From Gemmatimonadota bacterium (GTDB lineage Bacteria; Gemmatimonadota; Gemmatimonadetes; Gemmatimonadales; Gemmatimonadaceae): DNA of 32,642 nucleotides. Made by a program: the position numbers and the translations under genes. Every line of letters starts with the position of its first letter. The stretch's first letter is position 1. Below the pieces are notes generated by a model. That model was not told where the DNA came from. It ran no database searches and saw only the letters and a list, made by a program, of their open reading frames with translations. The DNA lies in assembly GCA_016704465.1 (NCBI GenBank), contig JADJAD010000003.1:1-32642 (forward strand), read 5' to 3'. Of the stretch, positions 1 to 10,699 are shown in pieces.

Positions 1-1102
1 GCGCACATGGGAGAGGTTCTTCAGCCACTCGAAGCGTAGGACACGATCACGCCGCCCGCGTTCAGCCAGATGTCGAGGAGGGTGAGGATCCCCTTCTGCT
101 CGAGAATCGCCTCGGCCTCCGTCGTCATCGGCCCGTTCGCCACGCCTCGGCGATGATCTTCGCCAGATGCGCGGGCGTTGTCGGCGGTGGGCTGATGCTT
201 TCGAGCGCGGCTGGAATGAGGATGTCACACTCAATCTCCAGGCCGTCGAGCGTGTTCGCGATGTTGGTGGCACCGAGAGTCCGATCACCGTCCCGTGCTC
301 CTCGCGGTGGGCGGCGACCGCTTCACGTCCGGTCCCTTGCGGCTCGTGATCGCTCGATCGTACTCCGCGGTCCCGACAAGATCGCGCCCGCCTGCCAAGA
401 ACTTCGCGGCGTGGAAGCCCACAGTACCAGACACTACGCCGACCGTCTTGCCGGCCAGCCGCGGTGTGAGACCGAGGTCGTATCTCCGCGTCCGGTCACA
501 CACCGCGAAGGGCAAAGTACACCCCCGCGTCCCGTGACCACCGCCCCGCGAATGCCGCCCTGTGCCAGCGGCGGCGGTAACGCCACGCCGGGGCGTCCAG
601 GTTCCCCGCCTGCCCGGGGCTGGGCGTAGGTAGCCCGGCAATCCACACATCTCCTTCGAAGTGCACCGTAGTCCGGCGCCGGCACGTCGATGCCGGGGCC
701 GATGGAGTTCTTGCGCACCAGCTCAGACGTGGACGGCGCGTGATGCGCTCGGCAGGCCTCAAGTACTTGCGGCGTCGATCTTTACGCCACCTTGGCGCCG
801 CCGAACACGTCCACGATCGCGCACTTGTGGGTCGCCCAGGGGCGGCGAGGGGCCATGACCCCGTCGTCACTCACGTTCATGCTGGCGAATGCCGCCCTTC
901 GTAAGGGGACTTGTGCTGGCTGTGCTCCGCGCGCCACGCATGGATCACCTCGATCGATGCCGCCGTCACGCTTGAGCGGAAGGTGTAATGACGGCGTTGC
1001 ACGCCTTGATATACGCCAGCAGCGCGCGTCGGGTCGTGCGGCGTGAAGGCGGCCGGCGCGGATCCCGAATGCCGCGTTGACCTGCTGCAGAAAGCCAGAC
1101 AT
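1..1102 (-). pseudogene. Glu/Leu/Phe/Val dehydrogenase, frameshifted and cut by the window edge
   Basis: The reverse strand, read across several frames, gives the order of motifs of an NAD(P)-dependent glutamate dehydrogenase, which interconverts glutamate and 2-oxoglutarate plus ammonia. The N-terminus starts MSGFLQQVNAAFG at 1102, followed by IKACNAVI, then THKCAIVDVFGGAK (the substrate-lysine/glycine-rich region, near 780-840), then RKNSIGPGIDVPAPD (about 670-720), ECDILIPAALES (about 200-240), AKIIAE and GPMTTEAEAIL (about 110-165) and LNAGGVIVSY (about 25-60). At least six frame changes separate these blocks and the glycine-rich loop is partly lost. The 3' end lies outside the window. 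The motif order leaves little doubt about the family. Whether the breaks are true decay or assembly errors cannot be decided here. No clear ribosome binding site precedes 1102. Confidence 0.75.
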
Positions 1103-1729
1103 GGGCGTCAGGAGTCCGAGTAGGGGAGTGTGCGAGAATCTGGGAAAAGAAGAGCGCCGTCATTACGACCACCCGCCGCAACTCCCGGCGCACTCCACCG
1201 GCTCGTGGAACGACGCGGGGCGGCGCGCCTACGGCCCTACAGCCGCGACTGCCGACGCACGGCGGCCTCGCGCCCGGCCGCATCAGAGCCCGTTAGGCGT
1301 ACGCCCATCCCAGCAGGGCGCGGCGTTACGCCTTCCGGTAGCGGGAGTCCGGTTAGCCGCAGGCGTCTGGTTCAGCAGCCAAGGCGTTGTGAGTTTGCGG
1401 CCGCGCCGCATTCGGAACGCCCGGTCTGCCTGAAACCCTGGACTCGGAGGTCGGTCGCGGTCAGCGTCCGCGCGCGACGCGACCGCCGGGCCCGTATGCG
1501 CACTGCCGCCCGCCGCAAGCGCCCGTGACCCATCCACGACGCGCCGCCGCGCACCCGAGGTCGGCATCGGGCACGGGTGAGACGTTACCGTCGGTCGTAC
1601 CGGACGGCTTCCGAACACGACGAGTCAGCGCGGAAACCGTACGATGTGCATTCCTGCTGCTCGCACCGGGAGTGACGCGGACGAGGCGAGGGATAACGGC
1701 CCAAAATCCGCGTGGTAGCCTAACGGGAT
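1103..1729. other. No recognisable gene
   Basis: Both strands have only short overlapping reading frames rich in Arg, Pro and Ala, as expected for shadow frames of GC-rich DNA. No conserved motif, RNA gene or clear hairpin was found. Given the state of its neighbours it may be an intergenic stretch or another decayed gene. Confidence 0.4.
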
Positions 1730-2490
1730 GAGTACCGCCGCCTGCTCAACCCACAACGGAGACACTGACCCTGGCGACGCGATCGTCGGTCAACTGGCGT
1801 CAGAGCACGCTATCTCTAGAAGGCGATGCACGGCGAGGCGGAAACACTCTTCGGCGTGAACTCGCGGATGGGCGGATCAAGGGCTACGGCCTCGACTTCA
1901 CCAGTCGCGACAAGACGTTCCTACATCATGTACGTGCGCGGCGCGCGAGATTCACGGTGTGCCCGATCGGACCGACAACGGCGATAGCACCGTCACCGAC
2001 GCGGCCAGCGGACTGATATGGACGCAAGCAGACAATTAGCGGAACCGTCTCGTGGGAAGACGCGCTCACGCTGGGCCGAGACACGGATGCCTCGGACTAC
2101 CCACCAGGCACGGCGACTGGCGCGTACCGAATATCAGAATTACAGGGCATCGTCGATTACACCCGCTCACCCGACGTAACGCAGTCGCGACCGTACGACC
2201 CGGTGTTCGAGATCAGTGAAATCACCAATGAAGCGGGGCAGCTTGACTATCCGTTCCATTGGAGCTCCACCACCCACGCCAATTTCCCGACCAACCCTCG
2301 GCACAGTTGCCGCTGTATGTCAGCTTGGCCGGGCCATGGGTTTCGTAGTGGTTGGACGGATGTGGCGGGGGCGCAGCCGCGTTCCGACCCCAAGATCCGG
2401 TGATGCGGCGAAATACCCCGAGCAACGGCCCGCAGGGTGGTACGATCCGTGTACTGAACCACGTTCGGCTCGTGCGCGACAGAAGATAGG
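1730..2490 (+). pseudogene. DUF1566 (Lcl C-terminal-like) domain protein, frameshifted
   Basis: Read across frames, the plus strand shows the hallmarks of the DUF1566 domain found in exported bacterial proteins of unknown function. They are DGRIKGYGLDFTSRDKT (about 1867-1918), VTDAASGLIWTQAD (about 1990-2033), SWEDALTLG (about 2050-2076), LQGIVDYTRSPDVTQS (about 2142-2190), PVFEISEITNEAGQLDYPF (about 2200-2257) with W-S-T-T soon after, and finally AGAQRSDPKSGD and a terminal NHVRLVR near 2370-2475. The usual W-R-L-P motif is damaged (about 2110-2140). At least four frame changes are needed. The start is uncertain; an ATG lies at 1729 but no signal peptide could be followed from it. The family is secure, the function unknown. 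Confidence 0.7.
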
Positions 2491-4429
2491 CTGCGGAATG
2501 GTTAGTTCAAACAATGTCTTTACCGCTCTCCCACGATCGGATCAGCGATTCCCCGATCGCGGGATGTGTGCGCTCGTCGCCGGCGCGGCCCGCAACATGT
2601 CCCGGACGCCGGGCACCGCCTAGGCGCAGCCCATCGTGGAGGTGGCGTTCTCGTCCGCGTATCGGCGGCGCTCCCCTTTGCGGCCGCTTACTCGGGCACT
2701 GATGCGGCGGACCATACGCGCGCCGGGCGTGGCGCGAAAACTGGCCCGGTAAAACCGGGGTCAACGGAATGTCATCGACGGTGCGAGGACCGGAGATTCG
2801 ACGAGGCGGAAGTTCTCCGTCGTGCCGCGCGTCCAGCGACTCTCCGTTCAAGTTGGTGAAGATAACCAGCAGCGGCCCGGTGCACCCGCGGTCATCAGCT
2901 GGCCCCCCTCCGCGCGGCGATCACCCGCCGTGCGCGTCACGCAGTCCATTGGCCGTCCACGCCTCCAGTAGTCGTCTCCCCGAGGCCGGGTCAGGTCCGC
3001 TGGGACGACCTTCGCAGTTCCGACCACATCGGACGGCGGCTTTCCCGTCATCGCGCGTCGATCCAGAGTGCCGACGAACCGGGGCTTCCTGCGCCGTCAG
3101 GCAATGCGAAGGACAAAGCGCCTCGGCGTGGAGCAACATGCCGCCGACGCAGATGTCGGTTCGGGCGCGCTGCCAAGGCGTCGCCTGACCCTGCCGACCG
3201 CCACCGCCCATCCCGCCGCCTCGGCACCCCTCCCCCGCGCCCTCCCCGCCGCCGCGATCCCCCCCCCCGTCCCCGCGCGCCGACACCTGCGACGGTCGTC
3301 GCCGGCGCCGCGCGCGCTACCGCTCACAACCTGCCGCACGTCGATCGGCGGACCGAAGCACGTTGAAGAACTGGTCGACGGATACGGCGAGTCGCTGGCA
3401 ATCAGTTCACGCGACGGCGTTCACGCGCGTGGAATCGGCCCGTCATGCCGAGGCGCGTCTTCAGCCGGGCGGAGACGCGTGGGTCGTTCACGACGCCCGC
3501 AGACGCGGCGTGACCGACCGAAGTGGGACGTCAGGGCCGGTGCTCGCGCCGGGGCGGGCGCGCGCAATTAGCGCAGCGAGGCCGCCCCCTCGAAAACCAC
3601 ATGCTGCGGCGACCGTCCTGTCTCCCCGCTGCCCGGACCGTCCCGCGCGCGACTGGCGGCTTCCGAGCTCGCCCGGCGTCTCCATCGCCCGGCGTGCCCC
3701 GTTCCGCCGGGCCACCGCCAATCGTCACGTGACGAGCGGAGTCCCGGGAAGGGATGAGTCGGGTTACCGCGCCGGGTGCGCTCGGAGTGCCCGGTGCCGT
3801 CGCGTGCTCGACCGCCGCCTGCACGAGGCCGGAACGGTGTCGAACGCCGCGCGGAACGCCGTAACCTGCCGATCGACGGTAGCTGTGCCAGACGATATCT
3901 CGCTGCCGAGGCAGGCGGCCAGTTCATAGCCGGCACCATGGGCGACCCACGTCGTTTCTATCACCATGCGCAACCGATTTAGCGACGGCGGCTGGCGGAA
4001 GCTCGGCTGGACCTCCCCTGTCGGCCGCTGCGCAGCCGACGAAAGTCGCGAACAGGAAGGCAGCCGTAAGGCGGAGGTCGGACGAGGCGCGACGCGGTGC
4101 GTCAGTGATTGGAGGGGACGCGAGAGTGCTTACCGGGGCACCCGACTTGCCTCGGGGAGAGCGCGGACCCCGACGGGAGGCGGACGAGCGTGCCAAACAC
4201 GGAGCCACGTGCCGCTACGGCACCGGTGCGCGGTGCGTCATCCGGGATTTGGTGCAAGCGCGGCAGCGCTTCAGGTGCCACGAAGGGAGTCGGGTCACTC
4301 TTCGTCCCGGTCAGCGCAGGCCGACGTACTCGCTTCCGTCCGCGCGGCCGAATAAGCGAGGGATGGTCAACCCCCGCCCGGCTGCGGGACAACTGGCTGC
4401 CGCTCGACCCAGCCTGGCGCTACTCCTTC
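2491..4429. other. Degraded stretch, no gene identified
   Basis: No continuous gene can be assigned. Some minus-strand pieces look protein-like. One near 4030-4110 reads as a possible lipoprotein signal (LRLTAAFLFATFVGCAAA), followed downstream by AHGAGYELAACLGSE (about 3895-3940). Near 2850-3060 are GKPPSDVVGTAKVVPADLT and then NLNGESLDARHDGEL. They could be parts of one decayed minus-strand exported protein, but I could not name a family. A run of ten C at 3259-3268 lies in a very C-rich stretch. The long overlapping frames here are mostly shadows. Confidence 0.35.
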
Positions 4430-4645
4430 CACGGTGGCCCCGGGCTCCTCGTGTAGCGGCGCATCTTCGCCTGTCCCCTCGTCCAGCTGCAAAACCGGGC
4501 GATCGACCCAGAAAAGAAGAGCACGAGCCCCCGCGGCACCACCAACGCAATGTGCTCGACCAGCGCCATGACTTCGCTGCTGTTTGCAGCGCCCGCTCGC
4601 TCCGCGCCCGCGATACACACCGCACGACGAGGCGCGAATCGATAC
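4430..4645 (-). pseudogene. OPT-family transporter, C-terminal remnant (copy 1)
   Basis: The reverse strand gives AGAERAGAANSSEVMALVEH, then a membrane segment ending GLVLFFSGSIA, then SWTRGQAK and, after a frame change, APLHEE. This matches the last 70 or so residues of the full-length oligopeptide transporter at 15452-17489 and the second partial copy at 11343-11632. The piece has no start and no membrane core, so it cannot be a working transporter. The most diverged of the three copies, it lies in the degraded left end. It is either the tail of a decayed paralogue or a partial duplication. Confidence 0.7.
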
Positions 4646-5343
4646 TCGGCGTCACGATCCGCGCCCTGCCAGATATCGTCCGACCGGGTGAGCGTCGCTG
4701 CAGGGGAACAGGCCGCCGGGATCAGTCGCGGACCGGAGTGTCGCGACGGGCCTCCTTCCACGCGTCACCGGCGCGCGCCATCACGGAAACGACAGCGCGA
4801 CGGGGGCTGCTATCCCGCGTCCGCCGCTGTGACCAAGTCAACTTGCGGCATCAACGCGGTCAATCAGTGTCGCTGCCTTTCGCGTGCGGTTCGCCACGTG
4901 CGATGACGGCGACAGCCGAGGCCGGAACTCGTGCCGCACACCATCGGCGCCGATGCCACCGCGCGGCTGGCGATGGCGCAGAAGAGCTATCCGAAGCCGG
5001 CCGGGTGCGGGCCGATGTGCAACCTCCGGGAACGTGTGGACGGCAAAGAAATGCGACTCGCCGTATCCATCGCCGAAGCTGCGCACGCGCGGCGCGGCTG
5101 TGATACTCGGTGATCGGTACGGCACTCTCGGAGTCAGAGTGATGATGTGCATGACAGGATGTTTGGCTCATCTCCGAGTGGTATGAACGGTGGAGCATCG
5201 TCCTCACCTCCAACAAGCACGTAAGAGCCTGGTCCCCTCACCCCGATCGAAGTCAGGCCCTCGACGACTCCAGCGCGCCCCAGCGCGGGAGTTAGACAAT
5301 CACCAGCCGCGAGGAGTTCGGCTTTAGTTGCACTCGCCGCCGA
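4646..5343. other. No recognisable gene
   Basis: Short frames only on both strands. A plus-strand piece at 4931-5113 and a minus-strand piece at 4838-5216 are open but match no family I know and have no ribosome binding site. It lies between an OPT remnant and the end of the formylglycine-generating enzyme gene. Confidence 0.35.
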
Positions 5344-6415
5344 CTACCGCGCCGCCGGCGCCCTCCTGACCTCCCGGAACCCGATGTGCGACGCCCCGGT
5401 GTCGGGCGCCCCTGTGCCGCGCGCGTCACCCGATAGCCGCGGCGGTACGACGTCGCTACCAGAGGAACGAGCCGCGGATCACGCGTCGGCGCCCCCTCGT
5501 GCGCGGGATCGGAGTCCGCCGGCGGGAGCCGGTGGGATCAGTCTCGATCCCCTGCGCGCCGTGCGTAGGTGTCGGGTGATACCAGTCGGCCGTCCACTGC
5601 CAGACGTTGCCCGCCATGTCGTACAGGCCGTACCCGTTAGGCGGCAACGTGCCGACGGCGATCGGCTCTGCCGGAGTGCGCCGAAAGGTGCCGGTGTAGA
5701 TGTGTGCCTGCGGATGCGCCGAGTCGTGCGGTGCGTCGCCCCGGGGATGGGCAGCGCGTTCGTGGCCGCCTCGCGCCGCATACTCCCCACTCGGCCTCCG
5801 TCGGGAGCCGGCCGCCCACCGGGCGGCGTACGCCACGCATCTTCCCACGCCACCTGCACCACCGGATGACGCTCGCGACCGGTGAGGTCGCTCCCGGGCC
5901 CCTGCGGATGTCGCCAGCTCGCGCCGGGGACCCAGCGCCACCAGCGCGACACATCGCGCAGGTCCACCGCCCCTTCGGCAGGCGTGAAGACCAGCGATCC
6001 CGGCACCAGCAACTCGGGCGGCGGGGCGGAGTCCCGCAGGAAGCCCACTCATGATCTCGGCGAGCACCGGCGTGCGCTCGGCGACCGTCACATGGCCCGT
6101 GGCCTTCACGAAGGCCGTAAACTCGGCATTCGTCACCGCATCGACGTCCATGAAGAACCCGCTCACCGTCACGCGGTGCACCGGCCTCTCGTGCGGGAGC
6201 GCGAAGGGGCCGTCGTCTCCCATCGCGAACGTGCCGCCAGGGATCCACACCATCCCCTCAGGCGCGGGGCCCGGCGGCGCCGATCGCCCGGTGGCGTCTC
6301 CCGACTGCGCACAGGCGGCGATCAGCGCGATCGCGGCAACGAGAAAGAGAGCACGGGCGTGGGCACGGCGGAGAATGTAGCGGTCACCGGAGGCCGGGGA
6401 TATGATTGGCCCCAT
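5344..6415 (-). pseudogene. Formylglycine-generating (SUMF1/FGE-sulfatase) family lipoprotein, frameshifted
   Basis: FGE-family enzymes oxidise the Cys of a sulfatase C-x-P-x-R motif to formylglycine. The start at 6415 gives a signal segment ending LFLVAAIALIAAC, a plausible lipobox. Next come MVWIPGGTFAMGDDG, the block around VTVSGFFMDVDAVTNAEF, HPVVQVAWEDA, GGRLPTEAEW, GLYDMAGNVWQWTADWY, RVIRGSFLW and APDTGASHIGFR before the stop at 5344, all in family order and at normal family length (about 355 codons). About five frame changes are needed. At the C-terminal active site the Cys expected after S-F-L reads as Trp and the second Cys is also not seen, both within indel-damaged sequence. The gene is divergent from the sulfatase, with overlapping starts, which supports sulfatase activation as its role; other SUMF1-domain roles remain possible. 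Confidence 0.8.
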
Positions 6416-7878
6416 GCCACGGTCAGTCATCTCCTCGCGGACTCGTCGCCCTCGTCGCACTGGGTTGCGCACCGCCGCGCCTCCGGTCGCCGAGCAGCGA
6501 CCGAACATCGTCTTCGTGCTGGTGGACGACCTGCGATGGGACGACATCGCCGTCGCGGGACATCCGTTCGCCGAGACGCCGAACATCGATCGGCTGGCCA
6601 GCGAAGGGGCGCGGTTCCTCAACGCGTTCGCGAGCACGCCGCTCTGCAGCCCGAGTCGAGCGAGCATCCTCACCGGCCAGTACGTGCGCACCAACGGCAT
6701 CGTCGACAACACCGCGCGCGACTCGGCAAGCCATCGCCTCGCGACGTTCGCCATCCCGCTGCAGGCCGCGGGATATCGCACCGGGTTCTTCGGCAAGTGG
6801 CACATGGGCAACGACGACACGCCGCGCCCGGGGTGGACGCACTGGGTCGCGATGCGCGGGCAGGGCGAGGCGATGGACCCTTCGCTCAACATCGATGGCA
6901 CCCGTCGGGTAGTCCCGGGCTACGTCACCGATGTGCTCACCGACCAGGTCGTCGCCTTCATCAAGGATTCGAGTCGCACGGACAGCAGCCGCACGAGCGC
7001 CAGCCGCGCCCCCTTCATGGTGTTCCTCGCGCACAAGGCGCTGCACCCTAATATTGCGCAGCAGAACGACGGCCAACGCGGCCAGATGGCGGCGGGGCAG
7101 CCCGAGGGGTTCGTCCCGGCGCCGCGGCATGCCGGTCGGTACGCCAATGCCGTCGTGCCGCGTCGCGAGAACGCCAAACTGGCGCCAGTGCGCAAGCCCG
7201 CGCTGCAGCGGACGATTGCCGGCCTGCCGCCGCTCGCCGGCGACCGGCACGAGCGATGCGGACATCCGCGCGCGGCTCGAGATGCTGCTCGGCGTTGACG
7301 AATCGCTCGGTCGACTTGTCGCCACGCTCGACTCGCTTGGCGCGCTCGACAGCACCATCATCGTGCTGACGAGCGACCACGGATACTTCTACGGCGAGCA
7401 CGGCCTGGACCAGGAGCGGCGACTCGCGTACGAAGAGACTGCGAGGATCCCGCTGATCGTGCGCTATCCGCGTGTTGCGCGGGCCGGCACGACGCCGTCC
7501 CAGATGGTCCAGACCATCGACTTCGCCTCGACCTTGCTCAGCATGGCGGGCGTGCGCGACACCGTCGCGCGCCAGGGCGTCTCGCTGGTGCCGGTACTGG
7601 ATGGGAGCGCGACCACGTGGCGGACGTCGGTCTTTCTCGAGTACTACACCGACATCGTCTTCCCGCGGACGCTCACCATGGGCTACGACGCGGTGCGCAC
7701 GGAGCGGTACACGTACATCGTGTATCGCGAGCTGCCGGGGATGGAGGAGTTGTACGATCTCGAGCGGGATCCCTTCCAGGTGGACAACCTGATGGGGACG
7801 GTGCGTGGGGATTCGATCGTGCCGGTGGTGCGGGGGGAGCTGGAGCGGTTGCAGCGGGAGGCGTTGCCGGCGCGGTAG
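6414..7878 (+). CDS. Sulfatase (alkaline-phosphatase superfamily), probable lipoprotein, frameshifted
   Basis: Type I sulfatases hydrolyse sulfate esters with a formylglycine nucleophile. Visible motifs are RPNIVFVLVDDLRWDD (two metal-binding Asp), CSPSRASILTG (Cys-type C-x-P-S-R, about 6652-6686), GFFGKWHMG, HKALHPN, TSDHGYFYGEHGL (about 7369-7407) and the late ELYDLERDPFQVDNL. The reading frame changes between about 7060 and 7260. Near the start, a neighbouring frame encodes GLVALVALGCAPP, a lipoprotein signal that rejoins the main frame at VAEQRPN, so two compensating indels are likely there. Length is normal for the family (about 485 codons). The substrate cannot be told. The start at 6414 overlaps that of the divergent FGE gene. 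Catalytic motifs are complete, so a working enzyme is plausible if the breaks are sequence errors. Confidence 0.85.
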
Positions 7879-7916
7879 TGGGGGGTGGCGGAAGGCAGAT
7901 TGACGATGACCAACTC

Positions 7917-8816
7917 CTAGAAGCGAGCGCGAACCAGGAAGCCAAGCTCGGCATCGTCTCCGCGACGGAGCAGCGTCGGCACCAGCGAGGCACCCTCCCG
8001 CCATCTCGGAGCGTCACCCGACAGCTTCGCCCGTACTGGCTGTGGCCGGGGGCGAAACAGGCGATAGGCCCCGACAGCCACCGCCCCACCACCGATGAGT
8101 GCATTCGCAACAGTGAGCGTATGGGTGCCGGCGGTGCCTCCGCGGTTCGCGGACGCGGCGATGATCCCCGCTGTCCCAGCGGCAATGCCGGCCCACGCCC
8201 TGACCTTGGAGGGCCTGAACGTATTGAGCCAGATCGTCGCGACCCCGGTCCCGGAGACCAGAACGGAGGTTACGGCATAGGTCGCACTCAGGCCTCGGTC
8301 CGAAACCCCCAGTCCAGGCCCACCATACGTGGGCTGCACCCGCGCGGCTTCCTCCACGGACATCCCAACGCTATCAAGCCAGGCAAGCAAGTCCTGATTC
8401 CCACTCAGCTCGCGGATACGGGCGTTGTTCTGGGCATCAGCCACCCGGTCCACGAGGTCCTTCCGGCCCGTGCGCTCGATCAGGTACGCCATGGCGCACA
8501 AGACACCGCGGCTGTCGCGAAAGAACGGCACCGCCCGACCGGGGAAGCGATCGTTCTGCGGGAACACGCCAGCATCTCGATATTCACGGAGCCAGCCAAT
8601 CAACTGCTGCCGCGCGGCACGCTGCGGCGCGGTGAGTGCTTCGGGCGTTTGGGCCCGCAGTTCCGCGTCAACGGAGTCGAAGTGCGCTCGGAGCCGAACT
8701 ACTTCGGCGTGGGTATCGGATGCCGGGCGGATAACAGCTGCTGCCTCGGGAAGACTGGACAAGACGCCAACCAGCAGCAGGCCGGTGACAAGGACTTCGC
8801 GTCGCGGTGTGATCAT
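7917..8816 (-). CDS. Uncharacterised exported protein, 299 aa
   Basis: This gene is intact. The start at 8816 follows a GGAG about eight bases upstream. An N-terminal hydrophobic segment (VLVTGLLLVGVLSSL) suggests export. The middle has a recurring sequence type I know from uncharacterised proteins of Bacteroidota and related phyla: R-D-A-G-x-F-P-x-N, then a short block about an available sequence F-x-D-x-x-G-x-x-C-A-x-x-Y-L, and later L-A-W-L-D-S-x-G ... A-R-V-Q-P-T-Y-G. Two or three glycine/alanine-rich hydrophobic stretches follow in the C-terminal third (about residues 175-260), possibly membrane helices. No catalytic motif is obvious. It converges with the sulfatase, the two stops being 38 bases apart. 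Function unknown. Confidence 0.8.
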   Translation of the reverse strand: MITPRREVLVTGLLLVGVLSSLPEAAAVIRPASDTHAEVVRLRAHFDSVDAELRAQTPEALTAPQRAARQQLIGWLREYRDAGVFPQNDRFPGRAVPFFRDSRGVLCAMAYLIERTGRKDLVDRVADAQNNARIRELSGNQDLLAWLDSVGMSVEEAARVQPTYGGPGLGVSDRGLSATYAVTSVLVSGTGVATIWLNTFRPSKVRAWAGIAAGTAGIIAASANRGGTAGTHTLTVANALIGGGAVAVGAYRLFRPRPQPVRAKLSGDAPRWREGASLVPTLLRRGDDAELGFLVRARF

Positions 8817-9200
8817 TCGGGCAGCTCCAAGGTCAAGGCTCTCAGGTCAAGCACGAGGGACACATCGTTGGCAGCTGGTAGGGAGTTACGCCGCCTGAGA
8901 TTCGCAGTCAACCTGAACCACCCCGGGTTTCGAGGAGGCTGATTGCTTGAGTGCAACGTGCTCCACGGAAACATCTCGACGACACTGATGCTGCGCGGCT
9001 TCAGACGAGAGAGGCCGCCGACCTCCGGTCGGGGGCCTCGCGGCCCGCACAATCGGTCACCTCCGGTGCACCTCCCACCATGGCGCCTAGTCCGACCGCG
9101 GTACATGATGGGGTCTCGACCGTCGTGCAGACCAACGCTCCCGACCTCGTCACGCACGCAGCCGCCCACGCCCGAGCCCACCCGCCGAATCCCGCCGCAC
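8817..9200. promoter_or_regulatory. Divergent intergenic region
   Basis: This 384-base stretch separates two divergently transcribed intact genes and must hold both promoters. No convincing -35/-10 pair or operator was found by eye. The frame open upstream of 9201 on the plus strand has no signal or domain before the sugar dehydrogenase start and looks accidental. Confidence 0.4.
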
Positions 9201-10460
9201 ATGATCCGGTCGTTCTCTATCACGCTCGCCCTCACCCTCGCGCTCACACTCGCTGCGACGGCATGTGTCGCCCGCACGCCAACGGGCCGAACCGACGCCG
9301 CCGTCGGCCCCAACTCCAACGTCGTCCAGACCGCGTACCACGACTTCCGCATCGTCGAGGTGGCCCGTGGACTCGTCAATCCGCACGCACTCGAGTTCAC
9401 CCCGGACGGCGACTTGCTCGTGACCGAGCGCCCCGGGCGGCTCCGCATCATCCGCAACGGCGTGCTCCTCCCCGATTCGGTGCCGGGGCTCCCGCCCATC
9501 CAGGCCATCGGCCGCGGGGCTCGGGCGCTCGCCAGCCTGGAGCAGGCCGGGCTGCGCGACGTCGTCCTCCATCCCGACTTTACGACGAACCGGCTGATCT
9601 ACCTGAGCTACGTGAAGCCCGGCGCCGACTCGCTGGGGAGCATCGCCGTGGTCCGCGGACGCTTCGAGAACGACCGCCTAACGAATGTCCAGGAGATCTT
9701 CCACGCGCACGCCGACGGCAACCGCACGCCGCGCGCTTCCATGTGGGGCGGGCGCTTGGCCTTCGACCGGGAGCGCTACCTGTACCTGACACTCGGCGAC
9801 CGCCAGTGGCCCGCGACCGGCGACCTCGCCGCGCATCCGGCCCAGCAGCTCGCCAACCACAACGGCACGACCGTGCGCCTGCACGACGACGGGCGCATCC
9901 CCGCCGATAACCCGTTCTTGAACACCCCGGGCGCACGCCCCGAGATCTGGACCTACGGACATCGCAACGCACAGGGGCTCGCCGTCCACCCCGTAACGGG
10001 CGACGTGTGGAGCGACGAACACGGCCCCCAGGGCGGCGACGAGGTGAATCTCCTGCGCTCGGGCGCCAACTACGGCTGGCCGGTGGTGGGCCACGGGGTG
10101 AACTACACGTCCGGACGCGCGATCCACGAGGGGACGCACCGCAAGGGGATGGAGCCGCCGGTGCACGTGTGGGTGCCATCCATCGGCGTCAGCGGCATGC
10201 TTTTCTACACGGGGAATGCCTTTCCCGCATGGAAGGGCGACCTGCTGGTGGGGGGCATGAGTGGCCAGCGGCTCGTGCGGCTCCGCCTGGACGGCCAGCG
10301 CATCGTGCGCGAGGAAGACCTGCTGCGCGACATTGGCCGCGTGCGCGACCTGGAGCAGGGGCCCGACGGCCGGATCTACCTCGCGCTCGACGGCGGCACG
10401 CGCGACGCCGACGGCCCCCCGACGCCGATCCTGCGACTGGAGCCGGCGGGGAGGCGCTGA
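9201..10460 (+). CDS. PQQ-dependent aldose sugar dehydrogenase family lipoprotein
   Basis: The 419-residue protein belongs to the soluble glucose/sorbosone dehydrogenase family (six-bladed propeller, PQQ and calcium), which oxidises aldoses and passes electrons to the respiratory chain. After a signal segment (ITLALTLALTLAATAC, possible lipidation at the Cys) come VARGLVNPHALEFTPDGDLLVTERPG across two blocks, VVLHPDFTTNRLIYLSYV, MWGGRLAFDRERYLYLTLGD (His is replaced here by Trp-Gly context but the GD turn is kept), IWTYGHRNAQGLAVHP, WSDEHGPQGGDEVNLL and GANYGWPVV, all family signatures, and the terminal DGRIYLALD. The frame is intact from 9201 to 10460. The start was chosen because the signal peptide begins there; no strong ribosome binding site is visible. 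A hairpin follows the stop. Substrate not determinable. Confidence 0.92.
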   Translation: MIRSFSITLALTLALTLAATACVARTPTGRTDAAVGPNSNVVQTAYHDFRIVEVARGLVNPHALEFTPDGDLLVTERPGRLRIIRNGVLLPDSVPGLPPIQAIGRGARALASLEQAGLRDVVLHPDFTTNRLIYLSYVKPGADSLGSIAVVRGRFENDRLTNVQEIFHAHADGNRTPRASMWGGRLAFDRERYLYLTLGDRQWPATGDLAAHPAQQLANHNGTTVRLHDDGRIPADNPFLNTPGARPEIWTYGHRNAQGLAVHPVTGDVWSDEHGPQGGDEVNLLRSGANYGWPVVGHGVNYTSGRAIHEGTHRKGMEPPVHVWVPSIGVSGMLFYTGNAFPAWKGDLLVGGMSGQRLVRLRLDGQRIVREEDLLRDIGRVRDLEQGPDGRIYLALDGGTRDADGPPTPILRLEPAGRR

Positions 10461-10487
10461 GGGTGGTGTAGTCGGAGCGGGGGCGCG

Positions 10488-10508
10488 GCCTTCCTGACGC
10501 CGGAAGGC
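10488..10508 (+). terminator. Hairpin downstream of the sugar dehydrogenase
   Basis: Arms GCCTTCC (10488-10494) and GGAAGGC (10502-10508) pair perfectly around a seven-base loop, 27 bases after the stop. No T run follows, so this is a candidate terminator or transcript-end hairpin only. Confidence 0.4.
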
Positions 10509-10699
10509 GCCGCCGGGCCAGCGATGTCGTCCCGACGGTCCGCGGCTGACGCAGCCGTTTGCGTGCGGATCTCCGTTCCTCGCGGCCTGTCGGGCGATAG
10601 CGGTGGTCGTGCCGCGTCGCGGCCGCGCGGGCTACGGTTCGCAGCCCTCCCAAGGGTCGGCCTCGCGAGTCCCGAGCGCGCCTTGGTATCCGTCCAATG

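Noticed and set aside
3241..3280. C-rich run as a possible regulatory structure
   Set aside because: Low complexity in a degraded stretch; nothing ties it to a gene.
4105..5103. A 332-codon open frame on the plus strand
   Set aside because: Arg-rich, without motifs or start signal, and antisense to the OPT remnant; typical shadow frame of GC-rich DNA.
6423..7361. A 312-codon frame antisense to the sulfatase
   Set aside because: Shadow of the sulfatase, rich in Arg and His.
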